In this document: in pieces, positions 7,454-12,933 of the stretch
Numbering within the stretch: position 1 is the first letter of the stretch
Layout: the number at the start of each line of letters is the position of its first letter
Source of the DNA: Planctomycetota bacterium
GTDB lineage: Bacteria; Planctomycetota; B129-G9
Direction of reading: 5' to 3'
NCBI GenBank assembly: GCA_030607235.1
Contig: JAUWEX010000006.1
Coordinates: 1 to 12,964, forward strand
DNA: 12,964 nucleotides
Position numbers and translations under genes: made by a program
The notes under the pieces: model-generated
What the model was told of the DNA's origin: nothing
Database searches by the model: none
Seen by the model: only the letters and a program-made list of their open reading frames with translations

Positions 7454-8370
7454 ACCCGCGACCAATCCAGAATATGGCCGCATCCGTAAAACAGCGGCTC
7501 TTGAACCTGGCGAAGAAACAGGGCGAGGATTTCAATTTTCTGCTCGGTCGGTTTGCCGTGGAGCGTTTTCTGTTTCGGTTGGCACAATCAAGTTACGCAA
7601 CGGACTTCGTGCTCAAAGGCGCCATGCTTTTTCATCTGCGTGCAACACAAATACCGCATCGTCCTACCCACGACCTGGATTTGCTGGGCACGGGAACACC
7701 TGATATTGCCCGGCTGGAGACGATCCTCCGAGACGTATGCCGGACAGGGGTTCCGGACGATGGCTTAATATTTTTGGAAGATCGTGTTAAAAGCGAGCAT
7801 ATCAAAAAGGACGACGAGTACCAGGGCATCCGATTGCATCTGGAAGCACGGATGGGATCGGCACGTATTCCGCTCCAAATCGATGTGGGATTCGGCGATG
7901 CGGTTACACCGGCTCCGAAGCAGGAAGAACTTCTCACGTTGTTGGATTTCCCATCTCCCCATATACTGACTTATCCTTGGGAAACCGTGATTGCCGAGAA
8001 GTTTCAGGCAATCGTGGAACTCGGCATGGACAACAGCCGGATGAAAGACTACTTCGACTTGAATTACCTTGCGGCAACGCGATCGTTTGACGGCCCTTTG
8101 CTGGCAAAGGCAATCCAGGCGGCCTTCGCACGCAGGAAGACCTCGCTACCGGAGGCCCCGCCGGTCGGACTTCAGCAAGAGTTTGCAGAAGACAAAATCA
8201 AACAAACGCAATGGCGTGCGTTTGTCCGTAAATTCCAAATAGAAGAAGACGCGCACTCTCTGGATGAGATCGTTGCCTTTCTCCGCTCGTTCCTGATGCC
8301 GCTGGTACAGGCCCTTCTTCATAAGAAGGCATTCGATAAATCGTGGACACCCGCCGGACCATGGCAATAA
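7450..8370 (+). CDS. abiEii: AbiEii/AbiGii family nucleotidyltransferase toxin
   Basis: This 306-aa protein (from TTG; 298 from the ATG at 7474) is the toxin of the AbiE pair, a DUF1814-type nucleotidyltransferase. All family motifs are visible: FVLKGAMLFHL (53-63), PTHDLDLLG with the Asp pair D75 and D77, PLQIDVGFGD with D145, and AEKFQAIVELGMDNSRMKDYFDL (motif IV, starting at about 182; K184 and D200), quoted here as AEKFQAIVEL and GMDNSRMKDYFDL. The N-terminal QNMAASVKQRLLNLA is typical of the family and favours the TTG start. Homologues such as the MenT toxins add nucleotides to tRNA acceptor ends and stop translation; the substrate here is not known. Nothing indicates inactivation. It ends about 480 bases before the next intact phage gene, which converges on it. 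Confidence 0.93.
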   Translation: MNPRPIQNMAASVKQRLLNLAKKQGEDFNFLLGRFAVERFLFRLAQSSYATDFVLKGAMLFHLRATQIPHRPTHDLDLLGTGTPDIARLETILRDVCRTGVPDDGLIFLEDRVKSEHIKKDDEYQGIRLHLEARMGSARIPLQIDVGFGDAVTPAPKQEELLTLLDFPSPHILTYPWETVIAEKFQAIVELGMDNSRMKDYFDLNYLAATRSFDGPLLAKAIQAAFARRKTSLPEAPPVGLQQEFAEDKIKQTQWRAFVRKFQIEEDAHSLDEIVAFLRSFLMPLVQALLHKKAFDKSWTPAGPWQ

Positions 8371-8537
8371 CGCATCACGATAATGCAAACCCTCATTTGA
8401 AACAGTCCATTGCCAATCGCGTCGAAAACGGTCTTACGAATTAACGGCGATCTATCGGCAATATGTCGGCGGTTTATCGGCAAAGACGACCTCAAAGAAG
8501 CGCAGGAAATAATCGTTATATCCGCGCACATCACCGG

Positions 8538-8680
8538 AAAAACAGTTACGCAGCAAGAAAAATGATTACAAAACAGGCATTTACCAGCAAAACGATTACA
8601 AAACGGGTGTTTGCCAGAAAAACGATTGCAATCCAGGAAAAACAATTACAAAACGGGTATTTGTCGGAAAAATGATTACG
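8538..8680. repeat. Tandem array of 20- and 30-bp imperfect repeats
   Basis: Six units follow each other without spacers. The 30-bp units begin with a core close to AAAAAYGATTACAAAACGGG and end in a TTTGCCAG-like block. Starts are at 8538 (20 bp), 8558 (30), 8588 (30), 8618 (20), 8638 (30) and 8668 (partial). Every step is a multiple of ten, close to whole helical turns, so all cores would face roughly the same side of the DNA. The 20-bp units break any reading frame, which argues against a coding repeat. Degenerate TATCGGCAA elements upstream (8453-8482) may be decayed copies. The function is unknown. Confidence 0.8.
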
Positions 8681-8689
8681 CATCAATTG

Positions 8690-8785
8690 CTATAATTTAC
8701 CAGCAGCCTTCTCATAAGTCGTTGATCGTCGACCACATCGGCGGCACTCGCGTTGATATAGCAGTGTGACCATTTTACGGGCCAT
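8690..8785 (-). pseudogene. 5'-truncated second copy of the NrdR-like zinc ribbon gene
   Basis: Read on the minus strand, an open frame from an ATG at 8785 to a TAG at 8692-8690 ends with ECRRCGRRSTTYEKAAG. This aligns with the end of the intact neighbour, ACRNCGRRITTYEEATR. The second Cys pair and the TTYE signature are kept, but the first Cys pair and the first half of the domain are missing, and the similarity stops just before the first Cys. Many codon differences are synonymous (TGC/TGT, AGG/CGA, GCC/GCT), so the copy looks like a diverged homologue rather than a fresh duplication. A 12-bp direct repeat CTCATAAGTCGT (8711-8722 and 8864-8875) reflects the same homology. It may be a recombination remnant, or a 31-aa peptide gene, which I think less likely. 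Confidence 0.6.
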
Positions 8786-8811
8786 CGTAGAATAGTCATG
8801 ACCATTTTACG
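8767..8811. repeat. Pair of 13-bp direct repeats
   Basis: TGACCATTTTACG occurs exactly at 8767-8779 and again at 8799-8811, 32 bp start to start, about three helical turns. Both lie between the end of the intact zinc ribbon gene and its truncated copy. They could be binding sites for a regulator or an insertion-related duplication. No gene start follows them closely on either strand except the dubious ATG at 8785. Confidence 0.65.
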
Positions 8812-8848
8812 ATCCCACCGGATAGTGTGGTTCGTTAGAATTTGTCGA

Positions 8849-9046
8849 TTACCTTGTGGCTTCCTCATAAGTCGTAATCCGCCTTCCGCAGTTCCGGCAC
8901 GCCCGGCGGCGCATAATCCGCCCGTGGGATGCGGGGCGCGTATAAAGAACACGAAAATGCCTGCACCCGCATTTGCGGCATTCCAAACCGCGCGGGCCGA
9001 TGTTCTGGAAGTCGGACAACCTCGTTCGCTTTTCGGAGTCGGTCAT
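8849..9046 (-). CDS. Small NrdR-like zinc ribbon protein
   Basis: This 65-aa protein has one zinc ribbon: C23-x2-C26 and C50-x2-C53, with LYTRPASHGRIMRRRACRNC and GRRITTYEEA, matching the N-terminal ribbon of NrdR (the DSRPxxDGxxIRRRRxC...GRRFTTYE pattern). The ATP-cone that NrdR uses to sense nucleotides is absent, so it is a ribbon-only relative and probably binds nucleic acid rather than sensing dATP. The ATG at 9046 overlaps the terminase stop in ATGA and is preceded by AAGGAG with a 6-base spacer, so it is coupled to the terminase. That suggests a role in packaging or late gene control. Its N-terminus RTRLSDFQ oddly resembles the terminase C-terminal RTRLSDLQ. Confidence 0.8.
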   Translation of the reverse strand: MTDSEKRTRLSDFQNIGPRGLECRKCGCRHFRVLYTRPASHGRIMRRRACRNCGRRITTYEEATR

Positions 9047-11316
9047 CTGCTTCTCCTTCCTTGCAGATCGGAAAGTCGCGTCCGCGTCTTCTTCGTTACG
9101 GTTTTTGCGTCTGTGCCGGGGAGGATCGCGCCCTGGATTGAGGCGGCGATGGCGCAACCGGCGAGACAATCGAGCCAGTGGTTCTCGCTGGCTTCGGGGC
9201 GGAGTTTCCACTCATCAACCACGCGGCCTCGTCCTTCCGTCTTGATGCGGTACTCGGCAGTGAGATGCTCGGCGATGAGCCGATGTGCCTGCGGATCGCG
9301 CCCGAAAAGCGAGAGACAACCTCGGTCGCCCATCGATACCGCGAGACGCGCGTGGATAAAACTCTTCCAGTAGTTCGCGTCGAACAGCGCGTGCCGGATC
9401 GCGCGCTTGCCGTGGACGTTGGGAATGCGCCAGTTGTGCCCGACGCGGTCGCCGCGCTTGCGCCTGTATTGCTGGAACGGCAGGCTCGACGCGCCGACGA
9501 ACCGCCCGTGGCTCGGCAAAAGTATCGCCGCGAATTCGCTCTGGCGGCAGAACTGGTACACGATGTCGGTTGACGTTCCCCAGTTTGCGTCGATGAGACA
9601 GCGCTCCACGCGCATCATCGCGCCGTCGTCACGCCGCCACTCGCACCGCAGGCGTTCCCCGCAAAGCGTCTCCAGGCCTGCGTAGATGCTGCCTTCCAGG
9701 CCGGTTCCGGTCGCCACGGATTGCAGCGTCTTCTGCGAATCGCGCAGCGTGAAGTACGCGCGCCGCTGGTCGGGATAAGCGCCGTAGTCGATGACGTAGG
9801 CAGTGAAATCGTCCTCGAACGCCGCGACGAGCCAGAACAGAAGTTTTCCCTGCACGTCGACGAACATCGTCAGGTGGTTCGCACCGACGGGCACAGCGCC
9901 GCGCTTCATGCCGTTCAACTTTGCGGCGATCTCGTCCACCGAGAGCATGTCCTCGTCCTCGACGCCATTCTCCGGCAGCGGATCGTTCTGGTATTCCGCG
10001 TAGAACGCCGCCTCGTTTTGGAGTTTGAGATTGATCGCGTGCTGCACGGCGGACGCCTCGTCGTGGTTGTAGCGCTCCGGCCAGGCAATGACTGCGCCCT
10101 CGTCGAGGGCCTCGCGGTTGGCTTCGTAGAAGGCGGTCGCGTCACGCAGGTCGCCGTACATCCGCAGCGACTCCGCACGGACCTCGGTGTACCGCGCCCA
10201 CAATTTCTCATTCGTCGGGAACTCATACACCATGCGCGTGCGTTCGCCGTTCCATTCGGGGTGCTTGTCGCGGTCGAGGATGGTGTCGGCCATGTCGCCG
10301 GGGCGAATGACGGTGCAGGGCATGATGCCGCTGATCTTGCTGCCCGGCCCGGAAAGCCCGAGCACCGCACCGGCCAGGATGCGCGCGCGTGTGGCGCACT
10401 GCGAGAGCGAACGCGCGGACTCGTCGGTTTGCGGATCGTCCAGGACGACGAGCGACGGGCGCACGGTTCGACCATCGGCGCGTTTGTATTTCATGCCGCG
10501 AATGCGACCGGTAATGCCCGCGACCTTGATGATCGCGCCGGATGCCTTCGATTCGGAAATTGTCGGCAGGATAATCTCGTTCGCGGTCCAGCCGATGTGC
10601 GTGCGCTTGCCCTTATATAGTTGGCCCGAACAGCGGTTCGCGATCCCGTTGAGCCGCAGGATCGGGAAGGCCGCCTCCGGGAAGTCGCCCTCCAGCAGGT
10701 CGTTGCCCTCGAGTTCCATCTTGATACTGTCGAGCATCTCGACGGCGTGAACTTCCGAGGCCCCGATGAGACACACGAAATCCCGATGCCCGTAAAGCAC
10801 CGCCCACAGGCACGCGCACTCGGCGATGCACGTTTTGCCCGAACCCCTGGGCATTGCGAGCGCGAAGAGTCCGCCGTGGATCACCGCCTGCTCGACCTTG
10901 CGAATAACCTTCAGATGGTCCGGCGACCACGCCAGATGAAACGTCAGCGGGAAGTACGCCTCGCAGAAGAATTGAAAATCGTTCTCGGCCTGCACCTTGC
11001 GTTCCGGGTTGACGACCGCTGGCAAATCGCCGATGTCGCGCCCGGCCTCTGATATGGCGCGGTTGCGAGCGGCCTGCCGCGCCTTGAGCGCCTCGTAATC
11101 CACGGCTGGATCGACGATCTTCTTCGGCGTGTGCTTCTGCTCCACCAGCCACGCCGCGTAACGAAACAAATCCACGCGCCGCCCGTCGCCGATGCGGAAG
11201 CCCGCGCGCATGCGATGCCGGTAGAGTTGTCGCTCGTCGATGACCGCGCCGAGCGGCGACGAATTAAGAAGCCGCGCGAGGTCGGAGGGCTTGAGGTTGC
11301 GCGGGTCAATTGCCAT
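9043..11316 (-). CDS. Phage terminase large subunit, GpA-like
   Basis: This 757-aa protein is the motor and nuclease that cuts concatemeric DNA and pumps it into the prohead through the portal. Residues about 1-60 are a DNA-binding-type domain resembling the 66-aa protein encoded upstream. The ATPase follows, with Walker A AMPRGSGKT (154-162) and Walker B LVVLDDP (289-295). The RNase H-like nuclease begins at MFVDVQG (D487), with further acidic candidates at LIDANWG (D576) and NHWLDCLAG (D716); the last resembles the GpA pattern. The ATG at 11316 is preceded by AAGGA with an 8-base spacer and overlaps the upstream gene by 11 bases. All motifs appear intact. The length is somewhat greater than lambda gpA, partly because of the extra N-terminal domain. 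Confidence 0.93.
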   Translation of the reverse strand: MAIDPRNLKPSDLARLLNSSPLGAVIDERQLYRHRMRAGFRIGDGRRVDLFRYAAWLVEQKHTPKKIVDPAVDYEALKARQAARNRAISEAGRDIGDLPAVVNPERKVQAENDFQFFCEAYFPLTFHLAWSPDHLKVIRKVEQAVIHGGLFALAMPRGSGKTCIAECACLWAVLYGHRDFVCLIGASEVHAVEMLDSIKMELEGNDLLEGDFPEAAFPILRLNGIANRCSGQLYKGKRTHIGWTANEIILPTISESKASGAIIKVAGITGRIRGMKYKRADGRTVRPSLVVLDDPQTDESARSLSQCATRARILAGAVLGLSGPGSKISGIMPCTVIRPGDMADTILDRDKHPEWNGERTRMVYEFPTNEKLWARYTEVRAESLRMYGDLRDATAFYEANREALDEGAVIAWPERYNHDEASAVQHAINLKLQNEAAFYAEYQNDPLPENGVEDEDMLSVDEIAAKLNGMKRGAVPVGANHLTMFVDVQGKLLFWLVAAFEDDFTAYVIDYGAYPDQRRAYFTLRDSQKTLQSVATGTGLEGSIYAGLETLCGERLRCEWRRDDGAMMRVERCLIDANWGTSTDIVYQFCRQSEFAAILLPSHGRFVGASSLPFQQYRRKRGDRVGHNWRIPNVHGKRAIRHALFDANYWKSFIHARLAVSMGDRGCLSLFGRDPQAHRLIAEHLTAEYRIKTEGRGRVVDEWKLRPEASENHWLDCLAGCAIAASIQGAILPGTDAKTVTKKTRTRLSDLQGRRSR

Positions 11317-11506
11317 TGGCGCATTCCTTCACGAGCCACGCCGCGTAGTGCACGACGTTCATCGTGCCGTCGGCGTTCACGGGCGCGGCGGCGGCGATGT
11401 CGGCGCGCAGCATCTCCACGGTAACCGGCTTGTGGCCGCTGCGAGAAAGCAGCCGCGCCATGTCCGCGATCGGAAGCGATGTTACGCTTACCGCATTATT
11501 CGCCAT
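11306..11506 (-). CDS. Small terminase-associated DNA-binding-type protein
   Basis: This 66-aa protein is the first gene of the late operon. From residue 10 it aligns with the N-terminus of the following terminase: SLPIADMARLLSRSG against NLKPSDLARLLNSSP, and VVHYAAWLVKE against LFRYAAWLVEQ, with only a two-residue gap. It is therefore a free-standing version of the same domain. By position and size it could act as a small terminase subunit that recognises the packaging site, but no helix-turn-helix can be proven by eye. GGAGG lies six bases before the ATG at 11506. A near-perfect palindrome sits just upstream. Its end overlaps the terminase start by 11 bases. Confidence 0.75.
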   Translation of the reverse strand: MANNAVSVTSLPIADMARLLSRSGHKPVTVEMLRADIAAAAPVNADGTMNVVHYAAWLVKECANGN

Positions 11507-11521
11507 GCGATTCCTCCGAAG

Positions 11522-11543
11522 TTTTGCAAACCGGTTTTCAAAA
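11522..11543. promoter_or_regulatory. 22-bp near-perfect palindrome, candidate operator
   Basis: The half-sites TTTTGCAAACC (11522-11532) and GGTTTTCAAAA (11533-11543) pair at ten of eleven positions around the centre CC|GG, the single mismatch being C11527 with T11538. It lies four bases upstream of the Shine-Dalgarno site (11513-11517) of the first late gene. A dimeric phage repressor or activator site is the simplest reading; in RNA it would also form a hairpin that could limit access to the ribosome site. Confidence 0.65.
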
Positions 11544-11648
11544 TTCCCGCCATTTGTATTTGGAATCCTCCCAAAATACGCCGTATCGCTTGGGTTTTGC
11601 GCGAGTTACGGCCTTCAAAAAAACATGCGAGATTCATGCGAAATCCCC

Positions 11649-11676
11649 TTGGCTTGTCGCCCCCGCATCGTATGAT
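11649..11676 (+). promoter_or_regulatory. Candidate promoter for the small-gene operon
   Basis: TTGGCT (11649-11654, four of six matches to -35) is followed after 16 bases by TATGAT (11671-11676, five of six matches to -10). Transcription would start near 11683, leaving a leader of about 43 bases that contains two TGTAACG repeats before the first gene at 11726. The weak -35 suggests help from an activator, perhaps at the CATGCGA pair just upstream. Confidence 0.5.
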
Positions 11677-11725
11677 CCGTGTAACGTAAACGATGTAACG
11701 AAAACCACATACGATGGAGGCAAGG

Positions 11726-11935
11726 ATGAAAAAGACGACGAAAAACGCGCCCGAAACATACGAATGGCTGACAGAAAAAACCCGCCTCGGCCGCCGCGTC
11801 GAGAGGCTCGGATGGAAACGCCTCGCCAGAATTTACTACGCCAACCGGCCCAACAGCAAAATCCGCAAACTCATCAACGCCGAGGCCCGCCGATGCGGAT
11901 ACACGCCTCGCACGATTTTGGCCACGAACGCATAA
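11726..11935 (+). CDS. Small basic hypothetical protein
   Basis: I do not recognise this 69-aa protein. It is rich in Lys and Arg (EKTRLGRRVERLGWKRLARI, SKIRKLINAEARRCGYTPR), probably mostly helical, with one Cys, and could bind nucleic acid. The start is taken at ATG 11726, which follows GGAGG (11716-11720) by five bases. An in-frame ATG at 11714 precedes that site and is less likely. It is the first of four co-directional small genes behind the candidate promoter at 11649-11676. Start and spacing suggest a real gene; the function is unknown. Confidence 0.6.
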   Translation: MKKTTKNAPETYEWLTEKTRLGRRVERLGWKRLARIYYANRPNSKIRKLINAEARRCGYTPRTILATNA

Positions 11936-11953
11936 CACAGAAAGGACGCAGCA

Positions 11954-12172
11954 ATGAAAACCACGAAAAAAACACGATTCGAAGCAGTCGAATGCGACAG
12001 CTCCAACGACGCCCTCCAAAAGGCCGCCGCGCTGGGCTGCGACGCGATAATGCTCGGCGGCCGCTTTTTCGCAATCAAGCCCGACCAATCGACGAAGCTT
12101 GCCCAGGCCGGTGAATCATTCGCATTTCTCTGCAACGACAACGACACGATAATCACCATCCCCGTAAACTGA
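11954..12172 (+). CDS. Small hypothetical protein
   Basis: This 72-aa protein has no family I recognise. Predicted elements are a helix (SSNDALQKAAALGC), a strand-turn-strand (DAIMLGGRFFAIKPD) and C-terminal strands (SFAFLCND, TIITIPVN), suggesting a compact alpha/beta fold. The ATG at 11954 follows AAAGGA by seven bases, in a leader (AAAGGACGCAGCAATGAAA) very similar to that of the next gene. It is 18 bases downstream of the previous gene and probably shares its mRNA. Confidence 0.6.
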   Translation: MKTTKKTRFEAVECDSSNDALQKAAALGCDAIMLGGRFFAIKPDQSTKLAQAGESFAFLCNDNDTIITIPVN

Positions 12173-12189
12173 ACAGGAAGGACACGACA

Positions 12190-12456
12190 ATGAAGAATAC
12201 GGAACGATTCCTCGAACGCGACCTCGAACGCTTCGACGCCAACATCGCCGCGCTCGCACGCGAAGGCAAGCGCTGGGCCGCCGGCGACGACGACGAAATG
12301 GCCGACCAATACAAAACCGACGAACGCGACCTGCGCGCGATACACACCGCGATTCGCGGCAAGAATTTCCGACGCGCGACGCGGCTGATTGACCGGCTCG
12401 ACACCATCGTCCGCGACCGGATACCCACGCGACTCTACAACGCCATTTGCAAATAA
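12190..12456 (+). CDS. Small helical hypothetical protein
   Basis: This 88-aa protein is highly charged and predicted to be almost entirely helical (TERFLERDLERFDANIAALA, DERDLRAIHTAIRG, RRATRLIDRLDTIVRDRI), with an acidic turn (GDDDEMAD). It may form a helical bundle or coiled coil. No catalytic motif is visible and there is one Cys near the end. The ATG at 12190 follows GGAAGGA with a 7-base spacer; the leader GAAGGACACGACAATGAA repeats the pattern of the preceding gene. The function is unknown. Confidence 0.6.
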   Translation: MKNTERFLERDLERFDANIAALAREGKRWAAGDDDEMADQYKTDERDLRAIHTAIRGKNFRRATRLIDRLDTIVRDRIPTRLYNAICK

Positions 12457-12492
12457 ACCCCCAACCCTTTTTTCAAAACACAGGAGAATACC

Positions 12493-12885
12493 ATGACGAA
12501 GAAAACGAAAAACACGAAGACCACGAAGACCGCCAAGAAGGGCACGAAGACCGCCAAAAAGCCCGCGAAGAAAAAGAAGGTTATCACGGACAGCGCCGAG
12601 GCGTTCCGCGAGGCCAACGTCGCGGCCCCGAAGAAAAAGGCGACGCGCAAGAAGGACGGCAAGATGAGCGGCCTCTCCGCCGCCGCCAAGGTCCTGACCG
12701 AGGCGGGCAAACCGCTCAACACCAGGACGATGGTCGAGCGCGCCATCGAGAAAGGCTACTGGACGACGAACGGCAAGACGCCCGCCGCGACAATCTACGC
12801 AGCCATCATCCGCGAGATCGCGCAGAAGGGCGATGCCTCGCGCTTCGCCAAGGCCGAAGGTGGGAAGTTCACTCTCAACCATTAA
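12493..12885 (+). CDS. Lysine-rich protein with C-terminal HARE-HTH winged helix
   Basis: This 130-aa protein likely binds DNA and may act like a histone H1 or nucleoid protein. Residues 1-30 are a low-complexity basic tail of Lys, Thr and Ala (TKTAKKGTKTAKKPAKKKK), encoded by a near-exact DNA repeat of ACGAAGACCGCCAA. A second basic patch follows (PKKKATRKKDGK, 46-57). Residues about 59-130 match the HARE-HTH domain: LSAAAKVLTEAGKPLNTRTM, VERAIEKGYW, GKTPAATIYAAIIREI, then GDASRFAKAEGGKFTL. Known relatives with this tail-plus-winged-helix layout occur in bacterial chromosomes of several phyla. The ATG at 12493 follows AGGAG at a suitable distance. An inverted repeat downstream may end the operon. 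Confidence 0.85.
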   Translation: MTKKTKNTKTTKTAKKGTKTAKKPAKKKKVITDSAEAFREANVAAPKKKATRKKDGKMSGLSAAAKVLTEAGKPLNTRTMVERAIEKGYWTTNGKTPAATIYAAIIREIAQKGDASRFAKAEGGKFTLNH

Positions 12886-12905
12886 TCCGGTCATATCTGT
12901 TCTCC

Positions 12906-12933
12906 ACGCCCCGCCCCGACAAGTGCGGGGCGT
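12906..12933 (+). terminator. Candidate terminator hairpin after the small-gene operon
   Basis: Two overlapping pairings are possible: CGCCCCG (12912-12918) with CGGGGCG (12926-12932) across seven bases, or ACGCCCCG (12906-12913) with CGGGGCGT (12926-12933) across twelve. The stem is strong, but the following bases (CTCTTAG) hold only a weak T tract. It starts 20 bases beyond the last stop codon, a typical place for a terminator. Confidence 0.5.

Larger units (their letters stand above)
8371..8848. other. Intergenic region between abiEii and the zinc ribbon gene
   Basis: This 478-bp stretch lies between two convergent genes and has no intact gene. It is visibly richer in A+T than the phage genes. 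It holds, in order, a few TATCGGCA-like short repeats (8453-8460, 8475-8482), the 20/30-bp tandem array (8538-8680), a 5'-truncated zinc ribbon gene copy (8785-8690 on the minus strand) and a pair of 13-bp direct repeats (8767-8811). I see no clear intrinsic terminator for abiEii. Confidence 0.6.
11507..11725. other. Divergent control region between late and small-gene operons
   Basis: This 219-bp region separates the two divergent operons. Besides the 22-bp palindrome it contains an 11-bp palindrome (ATACG-C-CGTAT, 11576-11586), CATGCGA at 11624-11630 and 11635-11641 (11 bp apart, one helical turn) with a third copy over the 66-aa gene start (11504-11510), and TGTAACG at 11680-11686 and 11694-11700. 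I found no good sigma-70 promoter for the minus-strand operon, so it may use a phage activator. Confidence 0.5.

Noticed and set aside
8463..8675. Plus-strand 70-codon frame with ITKxxFxxKT-like peptide repeats
   Set aside because: The peptide repeat only reflects the DNA repeat. One unit is 20 bp long and shifts the frame, and there is no ribosome site.
8538..8680. CRISPR array
   Set aside because: Units abut directly with no unique spacers, they vary in sequence and length, and no cas genes are present.
11479..12114. Plus-strand frame of 211 codons across the divergent region and first small genes
   Set aside because: It overlaps two better-supported small genes in another frame and starts within the 66-aa gene on the other strand; the product is Arg/Pro/Asn-rich without a domain.
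11836..12894. Minus-strand frame of 352 codons opposite the small-gene operon
   Set aside because: It covers four plus-strand genes that each have a good ribosome site, and one shows a clear HARE-HTH domain. The antisense product is low-complexity Val/Phe/Arg-rich.
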